Shown: piece by piece, positions 54,949 through 64,000 of the stretch
Numbering within the stretch: the first letter of the stretch is position 1
Layout of the letters: every line of letters starts with the position of its first letter
Assembly (NCBI GenBank): GCA_948099385.1
Contig: CANUEZ040000151.1
Coordinates: forward strand, 1,930,001-1,994,000
Direction: 5' to 3'
DNA: 64,000 nucleotides
Source of the DNA: Fasciola hepatica
Lineage: Eukaryota > Platyhelminthes > Trematoda > Plagiorchiida > Fasciolidae
Notes under the pieces: model-generated
Told to the model about the DNA's origin: nothing
The model's database searches: none
The model's input: only the letters and a program-made list of their open reading frames with translations
Program-made: the position numbers and the translations under genes

Positions 54949-56607
54949 CTAGAAGAGACGAAAGATTGTGGGATTGTATGCCACAGGGTGGGGAAAATTT
55001 ACGCGGAGGGGGTTTGTGGATGTATCCTGCGCGTAAAACGCCTGTGGTGGAGCAAAACGAAAATTTTGGTATGGTAAAGGAACTAGCGGGATAAACGGTG
55101 GCGGCACGGAAAAGTTAGGAAATGAAGAGCTAGGCAGATGCAGCTTTGAATAGTAGCTGTGAAGTGCTTTGCGAGCATCGTCCGTATAAATGCGCGTAGA
55201 GCGAGGATTTCGCTGGTAGGAATAACGGTTTGAGAAACAATCTATTTTGGGAACAGAAACTGTAGGTCCCGGCATTAGTGACATCTCACAAGGGTGTCTG
55301 TTCGCTTCTAATCTTTGCATGACATTAGGGGTGCAGCCTGGTGATATAAGGCGGTCGTTGCCTAATGAACTAAATGTTGAGGCCTTCAGTAGGGATGGAG
55401 TGTGGGTTGCCGAATTCTGGATTTGCGGCCATGTGTTACCGTTGCTATCGACACTCTGCATTGGGGGCTGAGTGTAGATCGTTACCAAGTTTCGGCCCAT
55501 TGGTGATAAGTTAGATTGCAACGGGGAGGTTGTGTCCTTAGGTACGCTACTTCTTGGCAGCTTGCTTACGGGTGTATGCCCTGAATTCTGACAGGTTTGA
55601 TTCGAACGAAAATGACCTGGAGATGGTATGGTGCGGTCGCGCGGATGGGTTTTAGTCGTGGCTATGTGGTGTGGACAAGAACGACCACACTTTGATTTAT
55701 GTGTCGTCTTGGGAGAGTGATGCAAAGTTGTTAGGTCAGGTAGGCTACGCGAGTTAGGTAGTTGCTTCTGATGCACAGAGCTAAGCTGTCTGGCAGGACT
55801 TGGTGGATTTGAGTCCCAGGCATCTGCGACACTATTGACGAGCCTAGGGCGCTTGGAGACTGGTGGATTTGGAGAAGGATCAGGCGTTGCGTCAAGGTCT
55901 ACATCAGACAGTCGTTGCCTGGTAGACGCTGGTTTCATAGAGTAGGTTAGGGGAATGACAGGGTTAGGTGTCTTTTGGGCAGATTCCTGCCTTGGATGTT
56001 TGCGGGAGTTCGACTTTCTCAGTACTTCTCTTTGTAGTGGCGTTTTGTCAGGTGCTATTCGAATGTTCTTGTATGGCGAATTAATAGCAATAATTGTTTG
56101 TTTATGAATGAACTCACTGGCCGTCAGTGAGTCCGGAAATTGGAAAAGTAGAGGGCATTGGTGTCGTTGTGTTTGTTTGCGTAGTCTGCTGCTACGGCAT
56201 ATCACACGTTCCATGTTAGCGGCCTTCAGCAAGGTACTGCTGACCATGTTGAGTGGGGCCCTATCGGGAATGTTAAATACAATGGCGTGATTCGAGTTTC
56301 GTATTCGTTTTGAAACCTCTGCAGATATGCTGTCAATGAAGTTACACGTGGCAACTAAGTTACAGTCCGTAGTTACCATAGAGGGCTCGAGGAGTTGAGC
56401 CAGTGGTGTCAGAATTCTGGTGGCTCTGTCAAGATCTTCAATCCGCGATTCGAGTGAGCTAACGCGTTGTAAGAGGCTGTCAATCTTACTATTTGCGTCA
56501 TCATGGATGTTCGTTAATGAGACGGAGCATGGCGTAGTGATTGGGAGACGTACGGCTACGCGTGGCAAAATCTTACCGGCCGGTCTGCTTCTTTTGGAAT
56601 TGCGCAT
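54949..56607 (-). CDS. LINE ORF1: RNA-binding/chaperone-type protein (552 aa), intact
   Basis: It starts at MRNSKRSRPAGKILPRVAVR. A short coiled coil follows (NIHDDANSKIDSLLQRVSSL, then ESRIEDLDRATRIL). Residues about 100-210 form an RRM-like and C-terminal domain pattern (NSNHAIVFNIPDRAP, CPLLFQFPDSLTASEFI, IRIAPDKTPLQREVLRK) typical of CR1-type ORF1 proteins that package element RNA. The remaining 340 residues are Pro/Ser/His-rich and disordered, with a CGRSCPHH cluster at about residue 306 that might bind metal. No CCHC gag knuckle is seen. It is directly upstream of ORF2, on the same strand. Confidence 0.8.
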   Translation of the reverse strand: MRNSKRSRPAGKILPRVAVRLPITTPCSVSLTNIHDDANSKIDSLLQRVSSLESRIEDLDRATRILTPLAQLLEPSMVTTDCNLVATCNFIDSISAEVSKRIRNSNHAIVFNIPDRAPLNMVSSTLLKAANMERVICRSSRLRKQTQRHQCPLLFQFPDSLTASEFIHKQTIIAINSPYKNIRIAPDKTPLQREVLRKSNSRKHPRQESAQKTPNPVIPLTYSMKPASTRQRLSDVDLDATPDPSPNPPVSKRPRLVNSVADAWDSNPPSPARQLSSVHQKQLPNSRSLPDLTTLHHSPKTTHKSKCGRSCPHHIATTKTHPRDRTIPSPGHFRSNQTCQNSGHTPVSKLPRSSVPKDTTSPLQSNLSPMGRNLVTIYTQPPMQSVDSNGNTWPQIQNSATHTPSLLKASTFSSLGNDRLISPGCTPNVMQRLEANRHPCEMSLMPGPTVSVPKIDCFSNRYSYQRNPRSTRIYTDDARKALHSYYSKLHLPSSSFPNFSVPPPFIPLVPLPYQNFRFAPPQAFYAQDTSTNPLRVNFPHPVAYNPTIFRLF

Positions 56608-57059
56608 TGTGTATGCAGGCTTCGGATAACCAACTAGTTTTATTGAAAATTTAGCGACTGCAAAGAGCCTAGATGCGGAACGGAGATGAAATTCTATAGG
56701 AAGTCACCTAGGGTGTTTGCAAATAGGGTTGACCAGGTGGTTTCACTGTTTGGACGAAGGGGGGTTAGAGATTTAGCTAAGTAGGAAACGATAACCAAAA
56801 GGGTTGATTCAGCAAACAATCGCCCAGTATTTTATAGATGGGCTCACAAGGGGTGATTTGTGGCAGGTAGAGGTCTAGATTTCCTATTAAAGGGTTGTGT
56901 TGATTTTTCACGGTAATAAGTTATGGACCCACGGTGGTGTGTCGCAGTTATTGCCACGGACTATTTAACGCTTCAGAGTAGATAGATATTACTAACAGGA
57001 GCTAAGTAAAAACAGGCCTAAATGATGGAAAAAGGAAAAAAACGAGACAACCTGATATA
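56608..57059 (-). other. Probable 5' UTR/upstream flank of the intact LINE
   Basis: No coding content. By position this should contain the LINE's 5' UTR and internal promoter. I could not see a clear 5' terminus. Confidence 0.4.
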
Positions 57060-58216
57060 TACGTCACGTTGACCTTGACCTTGCCAACCAATCTTTCGCT
57101 CTATTACAGTCTTCCTTCTTTTTGACCTGCCTCGCCCTTCTCGGCTTCTGCTCCGTCCACTGGCCTTTGTCGGTCTGCTTCAAAGGAGTGGAGGCAACGA
57201 CCGCCTGGCAAGCCCTCGGAGCTGGTCCGTTCGCTCGGATGATTGTCCTCTCGGGTGTTGATACTACTTCCGCAAACGACTTACTACAACCTGCTTGTGG
57301 TGGTTTGGGGCTTACAACCGAGGTACTATTTGGTGGACGTTGGCCCTGCCCTTGGGCCTGCAGATTAAAGGCCAGACTGGCCGCCTCCTTGCAGGGGGCA
57401 CAGACCCATTCAATCCATGGGTTCTGTTTATAAAGGACATAAATGTCCTTTGCTATCCCTGAACACCTTTGTAAGGTTGATTAGACCTTACTTCGCGGTT
57501 TCCTTAGTAAACGCGTGCTTCGGTCCTTTGTACTGCGTGGACCACCTGCACGTTACTCTAATGTGCGGCACTGCACAAATATGTTAACCAGAACAGTATT
57601 CTCCACGACCCGTGAGAACGAGAAGGCGATTGGGAGAGATAGTGGTTAGCGTGCATTTGGGAGCGTGCGCAAGAGCAACGGTCAAATGGCAACCGCGCTT
57701 GGCAGTCAGCGTTCAGTTAAACAATAAACGTGGTAAAAGTATGAACGAAGATGGCAACCGCTACAGGGGCCTCCTCCTAGAAGTCCGACGGAGTTGGGCT
57801 TCGATCGGGATGGTAAGCCGGAATTATTGGTTGTCCAGGAACTCCTCATAGCTTGCCCGTTATATTGTTGTTGACGTCGAACGACTGCTGATGAGTTTAC
57901 CGGTGCCTGCACTCTCGAGGTCCGATGTGCGTGGGTCCAACTGTGTTTTGGCGCCCGCGGGTCTCATACGAATGCAAGCCGGAAAATGCCTCGTCAGGTC
58001 CATCCAAAAAGGCGTCCAGTTGCTGTCTCCAGTGCCAGGCTGACCAATCGTCCCGTTGTCCAGTGAGCGGTTGGCTCCTTGAACGTGCACGGGAGTCAGC
58101 CAGGCTACGGATGAAGCCAATGTGACTTGTTAGATCCGTCTGAGAGAGGGCAAGGTAAACTGGAACAAAATAGCGCCTGAGGGCGCCGGCGGATGTTGGA
58201 CCGTAATAACAACACA
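57060..58216 (-). repeat. Putative 3' LTR/3' region of the gypsy element
   Basis: Directly downstream of the gypsy integrase (minus strand), the sequence turns into TGTGTTGTTATTACGGTCCA at about 58216, a TG start that looks like an LTR border. It continues as GC-richer non-coding sequence containing a 9-bp inverted repeat (57432-57451). No second LTR copy is in the window to align it with, so the extent is a guess. Confidence 0.4.
57432..57451. repeat. Perfect 9-bp inverted repeat
   Basis: AAAGGACAT, a 2-nt spacer AA, then ATGTCCTTT, preceded by TATA. It could be a hairpin or a dimeric protein site inside the putative LTR. No function is shown. Confidence 0.7.
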
Positions 58217-58338
58217 CAAACGATGTTCGGTGTTGTTGTAGTCGCTAGGAGACCAGAAGAAAATGAAGCCATAACTACAGATTGTAATTTCACGGGTCTG
58301 TTTTTTGGTAAATCCATGGCGAACTTCTCAACTTATTG

Positions 58339-59220
58339 CTAACAGTCGGTTGTAAAAATCGTCACGAAATCGGCGAAACGGACGGGGTTTCGTAGTTGGC
58401 GACCGCGACGGCTACTTCGCGTTGCGGGTACGGTTGGAGAATCTGATGGACTAGCTGCCGAGTCCTCACTAGGCGTAATTGGGGGTGGTTCGAGTAGTAA
58501 CTCGCTCGATGCAGGTGACCGAGCGACTTGAGCGGGTGTAAATTGGCCGAGCGGCTTGCACTCAATGACGGCAGGCTTGAGACGGTCGATAGATACGGTG
58601 TCGTGTCGTCCGTTGATGTCTATGGCAAATGTTTTTGCCCTACGTTTTATCACCCGAAACGGGCCAGTGTATGGCGCTTGTAGTGGTGATCGAACGCCAT
58701 CGACGCGAAGGAATACATGAGTAGCGGTTCCTAACGCAGTTGGGACATAACTTGTAGACTGTTGTTCACGCGGCGGACTGGCCTTGAGCACTCGCATGTG
58801 CTGCGTAAGGCGCTGAGCATAGTCACCGTAGTCGAAAGTCACGGTTGGTGAGGGGGCTACCAACTCCCCAGGCAGACGAAGTGTACAGCCATATACTAGT
58901 ACGGCTGGTGTTGTGTGTAACTCCTCCTTAACGGTACTACGCAGGCTTAAGAGTGCTAATGGTAGTGTTTCACTCCAAAGGGGGTTACCGTTTGCTCGAA
59001 GGGCGGCTTTTAATTGCCGGTGGAAACGCTCAACCATAGCATTGGCCTGAGGGTGGTAAACTGTCGTCTTAACGTGTTGGCAACCGAGCGTAGCGAGTAG
59101 GCTGCCGAAAGCGCCGTCAAAATGTGGACCGCGATCGGTGGTCACTATTGCCGGGCAACCGAGATGACTAACCCAACCGGTCAGAAAAGCTTTCGCGGCC
59201 TCTGTAACAGCCGGTCGTGG
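58339..59220 (-). pseudogene. Ty3/gypsy pol, C-terminal integrase fragment
   Basis: The frame shows AKAFLTGWVSHLGCPAIVTT, then DRGPHFDGAFGSLLATLG, YHPQANAMVERFHRQLKAAL and the GPY/F-like module APYTGPFRVIKRRAKTFAID plus SIDRLKP. The middle Asp (TTDRGPHF) and the Glu (VERFHRQLK) of the DDE triad are present. Gag, protease, RT, RNase H, and the zinc finger and first Asp of integrase are absent. The homology stops near 59220, just where the BEL/Pao element begins, which suggests interruption rather than decay. It ends in a stop at 58339 ahead of the putative LTR. The style resembles trematode gypsy elements of the CsRn1 type (recalled, not searched). Confidence 0.85.
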
Positions 59221-59623
59221 AAAATCCCCCTTTTCCCCTCGCGATTCAGTGTTTTTTCCCAACATTACTCATTTCCATACACTATTGACTTGTCTTTACG
59301 AACTTGTTGTTTTTCTGGACCAATTGTTGTTTGTTCGCGCCCAGAGCGCTATTTTAGCACATCCTTGTTCAGGACCTGCGTGACGCACGTGCTGTCTGCT
59401 CACACGCTGCCATTCGGTTTCTCGTTGTTGAGTCTTTGTGATCGTATTATTGAGGTTTGTATATTGTTTATGTCATTGTTTATTTTAATAATCTAGTATC
59501 GTAGAATTATCACGGATAATCGCCTTCTGATTTCGGGATCCGTTGCGAATTTGGCTACGCATTGCTCAAACGTTCGTAACAATACTCAATAGATCTATTT
59601 GGAACGAGGAAAAATCACGCAAA

Positions 59624-60385
59624 ATGCCAAGAAAAGGATCAAAAGCAGTCGAATCCGGACAGGAAGTAATACGGCAAGTCTCTGGGGAGGTTTTGGGTAC
59701 ATATGATTCTTCAGTTAATGCTAGATCGCCTAGTCCTGTCAGTGCTACCTCATGTGTTACTGAAAGCAATATTGATCGTAAGGATGCCGATTTATATAAG
59801 CTGAGAATACTAGAACTAGAGCAACAGTTACTTTCGGCTAGACTACAGGCGCATGAAGCAGAGAAGTGTACACAGAAACAGCGAGAGCATGACACCAGTG
59901 ACTTCGACACTTCCGATAGATTAGAGTGCAATAAGGTAGGGAACCCCACGCCGGTCGCCGAATACAAACCACCATCGATCGATCTGCCTAGAGTGGAGTT
60001 AACGGTTTTCGACGGGCGAGCTGAGCAATACTGCAAGTTTGTCAAACAGTTCGAGACGTTCGTTGAAAACAAGGTAACCGACCCTGGGCAAAGGCTTCTT
60101 TACCTTACTCACTACTGCCGAGGCCGAGCAAGAGAAGCTATCGACGGGTGCACCATGCTCGATCCAGAACAAGGCTACACAAGGGCAAGAAAGATTCTGA
60201 GGGACTTGTTTGGCCAACCTTTCAAAGTGGCCCGTAACCTAATAGAGGGCGTGATGGCAGAGGCAAAGAGAACCAAGGGCGACGTCTACACCATGGCCGA
60301 CCTGGTGATCAAGATGCAGAACTGCTCAATAGCCCTCGACCATTTAGGTTACAGGGCTGACCTAGACGCCACGCACACTTTGTAA
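59624..60385 (+). CDS. BEL/Pao gag, N-terminal part up to an in-frame TAA
   Basis: The likely start is MPRKGSKAVESG at 59624; an in-frame ATG at 59543 overlaps the probable primer-binding region and is less likely. A low-complexity leader and a coiled coil (DADLYKLRILELEQQLLSAR) come first, then the conserved gag core: VELTVFDGRAEQYCKFVKQF, LTHYCRGRAREAIDGC, YTRARKILRDLFGQPFKVAR and MADLVIKMQNCSIALDHLGY. TAA at 60383-60385 interrupts the frame after ATHTL. The same frame continues directly, so this is a nonsense mutation or a readthrough site and not the natural end of gag. Confidence 0.85.
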   Translation: MPRKGSKAVESGQEVIRQVSGEVLGTYDSSVNARSPSPVSATSCVTESNIDRKDADLYKLRILELEQQLLSARLQAHEAEKCTQKQREHDTSDFDTSDRLECNKVGNPTPVAEYKPPSIDLPRVELTVFDGRAEQYCKFVKQFETFVENKVTDPGQRLLYLTHYCRGRAREAIDGCTMLDPEQGYTRARKILRDLFGQPFKVARNLIEGVMAEAKRTKGDVYTMADLVIKMQNCSIALDHLGYRADLDATHTL

Positions 60386-63300
60386 GGCATAGTCCGTCAC
60401 CTCTCTCCCGAACTACAGGGTCGGTGTTCGGAAGAAGCTGAACGGATAAGCCGAGACGACAGAGAAGCCAACTTCGAAGACCTGACTGAATACTTAGACA
60501 GGCAAACGAAGATAGCTGACAGCAGATTTGGCCGACTCATCCGGGACAGCAACCGAGCAAACAAGCCCGGTACTAGCCACGCCCAAACCCCTGTACGGGA
60601 ATATCCAAAGTACCAGCCTTGGACCAACACACACGTCATTTCACGAGATGCTACGGCGAAACCAAATTGCAGATCCTGTGGTACTAGCCATGGCCTACCA
60701 GAATGCCCCAAGTTCGGCAACGCCACAATAGACGAACGGTGGGGAATGGCGAGGATGGCAGGAGCATGTTTCATCTGTCTCAACACCACGCACCGGGCAG
60801 AAGCCTGTAGAACAAGGAATCGATGTGGTTACGAGGGATGCACGGGCAGACACCATCGGCTGCTGCATCAGACGAGAGTAACCATATCCGAGGCGAGTGC
60901 CAAGCCCAGCGTGATTTGTTCAACTTCACAATCTGCCAGTAAACCGGTACGTTTAGGCGTAGTGGCCGTGGGAGTAGTGACTCCGACTGGGATAGTCAAG
61001 GCGTTGGCTTTCGTTGATAGTGGATCCGACACCACTTTAGTGAAAGAGCGGTTTGCCGACAAACACCAACTGGCTAAAGGTGCGACGTCGTTAGCAGTGA
61101 GCACGGTGGGCGGAACACAGGTAATGACTGCCGGTAGATTAAGGCTGCAACTCATCTCTCTAGACACTAACGAGGAAATTGAACCAACGGAGGCATTCAC
61201 GTTAGCGGATCTCCCCATGCGAGCACCAAGGTCGGTGGACGCAATCTTGACTCGGTGGCCCCACCTGCAGGATGTAACCGTCGTAGACTGGGAAGATGAT
61301 GAGGTGGATCTCCTCATCGGATGCGACGTGCCAGAGGCGCATTGGGTGCTTGACCAAAGAGTGGGCGACCGCCAGGCACCTTATGCCGTACGCACGGCTC
61401 TGGGATGGATGTTATACGGTCCAGTAGGGGTACGCGGTTCCGTGAATTACTTATCCGCCGAAACGGACCGCATAGAGTATCATCTGCAACGGCTGTATGA
61501 AAAGGAGTTTCATGACATTGGAGACGAAAGACCGACGTTGTCTCAAGAGGATCACTTCGCTCTACAAACGGTGCGGCAAGGCTCTAGAGGCCTCAAAAAA
61601 CAGCTCGAGGTTCCCCTCCCATGGCGCACATCGGTCGACCCGTGGACTGACAACAGAAATTATGTTCTCCAACGATTACTACGACTAAAAGAACGCTTCA
61701 TTCGAGACCAGAATCTGTGGGAACGATACGCGGATTTGATGAAGCGAAACGAGACCCTCGGTTACGTTGAAAAGTTGCCTGTTAACACCGACAGCAAAAG
61801 GAGTATCTGGTATCTGCCTCACCACCCGGTTATCAACCCCAAGAAACCCAATAAACTGCGGGTGGTTTTCGACTGTGCGTCCAAGTTCCAGGGCAACTCG
61901 TTAAACGATCGCCTACTACAGGGGCCTGACTGGACCACACCACTGATCGATGTTTTGTGCCGTTTCAGAGTGGGTAAAGTGGCTTTGTCTGCTGACATTA
62001 TGGAAATGTTCCATCAAGTGAAGATTCCGGTAGGAGAACGAGATGCTTTGCGTTTCCTGTGGTGGGAAGGGAGCGACCGGGACAACGCAGTGGTGAATTA
62101 TAGGATGACCGTACACCCCTTGGGAGCCATATCGTCACCATTTTGTGCAAACTACGCCCTCCGAGAATCAGCGAACAAACATGGCGATCTAGTACATCGG
62201 ACGGTGGTAGAAAGCGTCAGCAGGAACTTCTACGTCGACGACTACCTTGGGTCATTCGATGATGTGGAATCAGCTCTAGAGCAGTTCAGGGGTCTGACGA
62301 GATTGCTGGAAGAGGGCGGCTTCCATCTAACTAAATGGATGTCGAACGCTTCAGAAGTGCTGAAGGTCATCCCGTATCACGAAAAGGCCGAAAGGGTAAG
62401 AGATTTGGACGGCTCTCCACTTCCTATCGAGCGCACCTTAGGGATGCAATGGGACGAGGAAACGGACGATTTTGTTTTCGAACTGAACGTTCCCGAGCTG
62501 CCAATAACCCGTCGTGGCATACTATCTGCCGTCTCAAGTTTGTTCGACCCGCTCGGTTTCGTCTCACCGTGGCTGCTACCCGGAAAGATCTTGCTGCAGC
62601 GGCTGTGCCGTAAGAAAGTTGATTGGGACCAGGCACTGGACCAAGGGGACCGGCTGGACTGGGAAGAATTTCTGAACACCTTGAAGAAATTAGGGGACAT
62701 AAGAATCCCACGATGTTTGACCCCTGGCCATACGACACGGACTGGAGAACTACATGCCTTTTCCGATGCATCCGAAGTCGGTTATGGAGCTGTGGTGTAC
62801 GGACGATGGTGCGCAGGAGATGGACAATATACCACGAGGATCCTGTTCGCCAAAGCCCGCGTTGCTCCACTGAAGTCGGTCTCAATCCCACGCCTTGAAC
62901 TCAGCGCAGCCGTGTTGGCAGTCAGGGTGGTGCAAGCTGTGAAGAGATGTTTCGATCTCTACATTTGGTCGGTGAGCTTCTGGACGGATTCAACGATAGT
63001 ACTTTACTACATTAACAACGTACGGAGCCGGTTTAGTACTTTCGTTGCTAACCGGCTCACGATTATCCACGATGAATCAGCCACGCACCAGTGGAGTCAT
63101 GTCAGGTCTGGCGATAATCCAGCCGACCTGTGCTCCCGAGGTGCGAACAACTTCAGGCAACTGGACACGTGGACGAGAGGGCCAAACTTCCTGCAATTGC
63201 CCAAACAGGACTGGCCCGTGTTCGAATTAAAAAACCCTACGGAATTGGAACTGGAGATCAAGGGCGTAGTGATAGCAACCAACGTCGTCGAAGCGTCGTC

Positions 63301-64000
63301 CATTCTATCGCGACTGGTCAGGTTTTCTTCCTGGATGAAGACGCTTCGTTCGCTAGTTTGGTTAACCAGGTTCAAGATAAATTTACTAGTCATGAAAGGG
63401 CTACGGCCCTCGGGTCGGATACGGGTCGGCCCGATAGGTCCCGATGAGCTACAGGCGGCAGAGTACGATATTTTCAGAATGATACAACGCGAGGCTTTCG
63501 CCCGAGAACTCAAGAGGGCGGAAGAAGTGGGGCCGACCAATAAAGACATGCCATCTCCAAGAGGCGAGCTGAAGCGCTTAAACCCCAAACTCATCAACGG
63601 ACTGCTGCGGGTGGATGGTAGGCTGACCAACGCCCACCTGAACTTCGACACAAAGTATCATATACTGCTGCCTGTGAGACAACCTGTAGTAGAGCTAATG
63701 ATTCAACACGTCCACGCCATGGAGGGACATGCCGGGGAAAGTCACGTGACGAGCGTCATCCGAAAGCGTCTTTGGTTGTTGAGAGGACGAGAGACTGTAA
63801 AACGCGTAATCCGACGGTTTGTGCAATGCAGGAGACGCAATGCCACAGCAGGCAAACAACTCATGGCCCCACTACCAGAATGCAGGGTGACTACGGGCTG
63901 GTGGCCGTTCAGTGACACCGGGTTGGATTATTTCGGGCCCTTGTGGATCAAGTGCGGGAAAAGATTAGAAAAGCGATACGGATGTATCATGACGTGCATG
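60386..64000 (+). CDS. BEL/Pao gag-pol remainder: protease, RT, RNase H, integrase (partial)
   Basis: I read this frame codon by codon from 60386 to the window end and found no stop. Two zinc knuckles lie at about 60665-60830 (CRSCGTSHGLPEC and CFICLNTTHRAEAC). The aspartic protease is at about 61009 (FVDSGSDTTLV). RT has VFDCASKFQGNSLNDRLLQG, LSADIMEMFHQVKIP and the catalytic FYVDDYLGSF at about 62228. RNase H begins LHAFSDASEVGYGAVVYG at about 62749. The integrase zinc region starts at about 63700 (HVHAMEGHAG) and its core begins GLDYFGPLWIK at about 63924. In the zinc region the paired Cys motif reads FVQCRR, where CVxCRR is usual, so one metal ligand seems replaced by Phe. The catalytic core continues beyond the window. 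Confidence 0.9.

Larger units (their letters stand above)
51548..56607 (-). mobile_element. CR1/Jockey-like LINE with both ORFs open
   Basis: Two uninterrupted ORFs on the minus strand, 552 and 1,071 codons, separated by 185 nt. The coding region totals 5.06 kb. The upstream 56608-56900 is a plausible 5' UTR and the region below 51548 a 3' UTR, but I could not fix either end or a target-site duplication. Unlike every other LINE in the window, no stop, frameshift or catalytic substitution is visible. Confidence 0.85.
59250..64000 (+). mobile_element. BEL/Pao LTR retrotransposon, runs off the right edge
   Basis: A putative 5' LTR (about 59250-59545) starts TGTTTTTTCCC and is AT-rich. A TGG (TTTGGCTACGC) near 59550 could open the primer-binding site. 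Then come gag, zinc knuckles, protease, RT, RNase H and integrase in one frame, the order found in BEL/Pao (integrase last). The 3' LTR lies beyond position 64000. It sits against the broken gypsy integrase. Confidence 0.9.

Noticed and set aside
1..64000. CRISPR array, prokaryotic operon or bacterial defence system
   Set aside because: There is no regularly spaced short repeat array and no prokaryotic gene layout; introns, SINEs and LINEs show the DNA is eukaryotic.

Overview
The window is eukaryotic, non-coding-rich DNA dominated by retrotransposons. The mixture of RTE-like and CR1/Jockey-like LINEs, a Ty3/gypsy remnant with a GPY/F-type integrase end, a BEL/Pao element, tRNA-headed SINEs and very long TE-filled introns points to a parasitic flatworm (trematode or tapeworm). 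The species is an inference; no host marker gene fixes it. There are no prokaryotic operons, CRISPR arrays, or rRNA or tRNA genes.

Left half (about 4.8-28.1 kb): the only well-supported host gene is on the minus strand. Seven short exons (28069-27702, 27022-26903, 25384-25212, 21768-21592, 19306-19225, 7153-7076, 5600-5497) and a probable eighth (4857-4800) join with matching codon phases and splice consensus. They encode a charged coiled-coil protein whose N-terminus carries a C-x2-C motif like that of LEKR1. The 3' end of the gene lies beyond position 1. Its introns are loaded with repeats: a tRNA-SINE pair, a Tc1/mariner remnant, a full-length LINE B with an 11-bp target-site duplication, a degenerate LINE C that itself carries a LINE A fragment, and a truncated LINE A.

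Middle (28-48.5 kb): CR1 debris, a full-length LINE A set between two (TA)n tracts, a decayed LINE H, a second copy of a 1.77-kb block also present at 22.5-24.3 kb, a 5'-truncated CR1 on the plus strand, three copies of an (AACTG)n-tailed repeat, and an almost complete CR1 with a mutated RT active site.

Right (48.5-64 kb): a possible unassigned host exon at 49.7-49.9 kb; a two-ORF CR1/Jockey-like LINE with both ORFs open (51.5-56.6 kb), the best candidate for an active element; the 3' end of a gypsy element (minus); and, apparently nested in it, a BEL/Pao element (plus) running off the window with one nonsense codon in about 4.4 kb.

The most informative signals are the reconstructed multi-exon gene (including a GC-AG intron) and a natural empty-site/filled-site pair. 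In the latter, a 565-bp internally deleted LINE B derivative, flanked by a TACTAC duplication, interrupts one of two near-identical blocks. I see no convincing new enzymatic or defence system.
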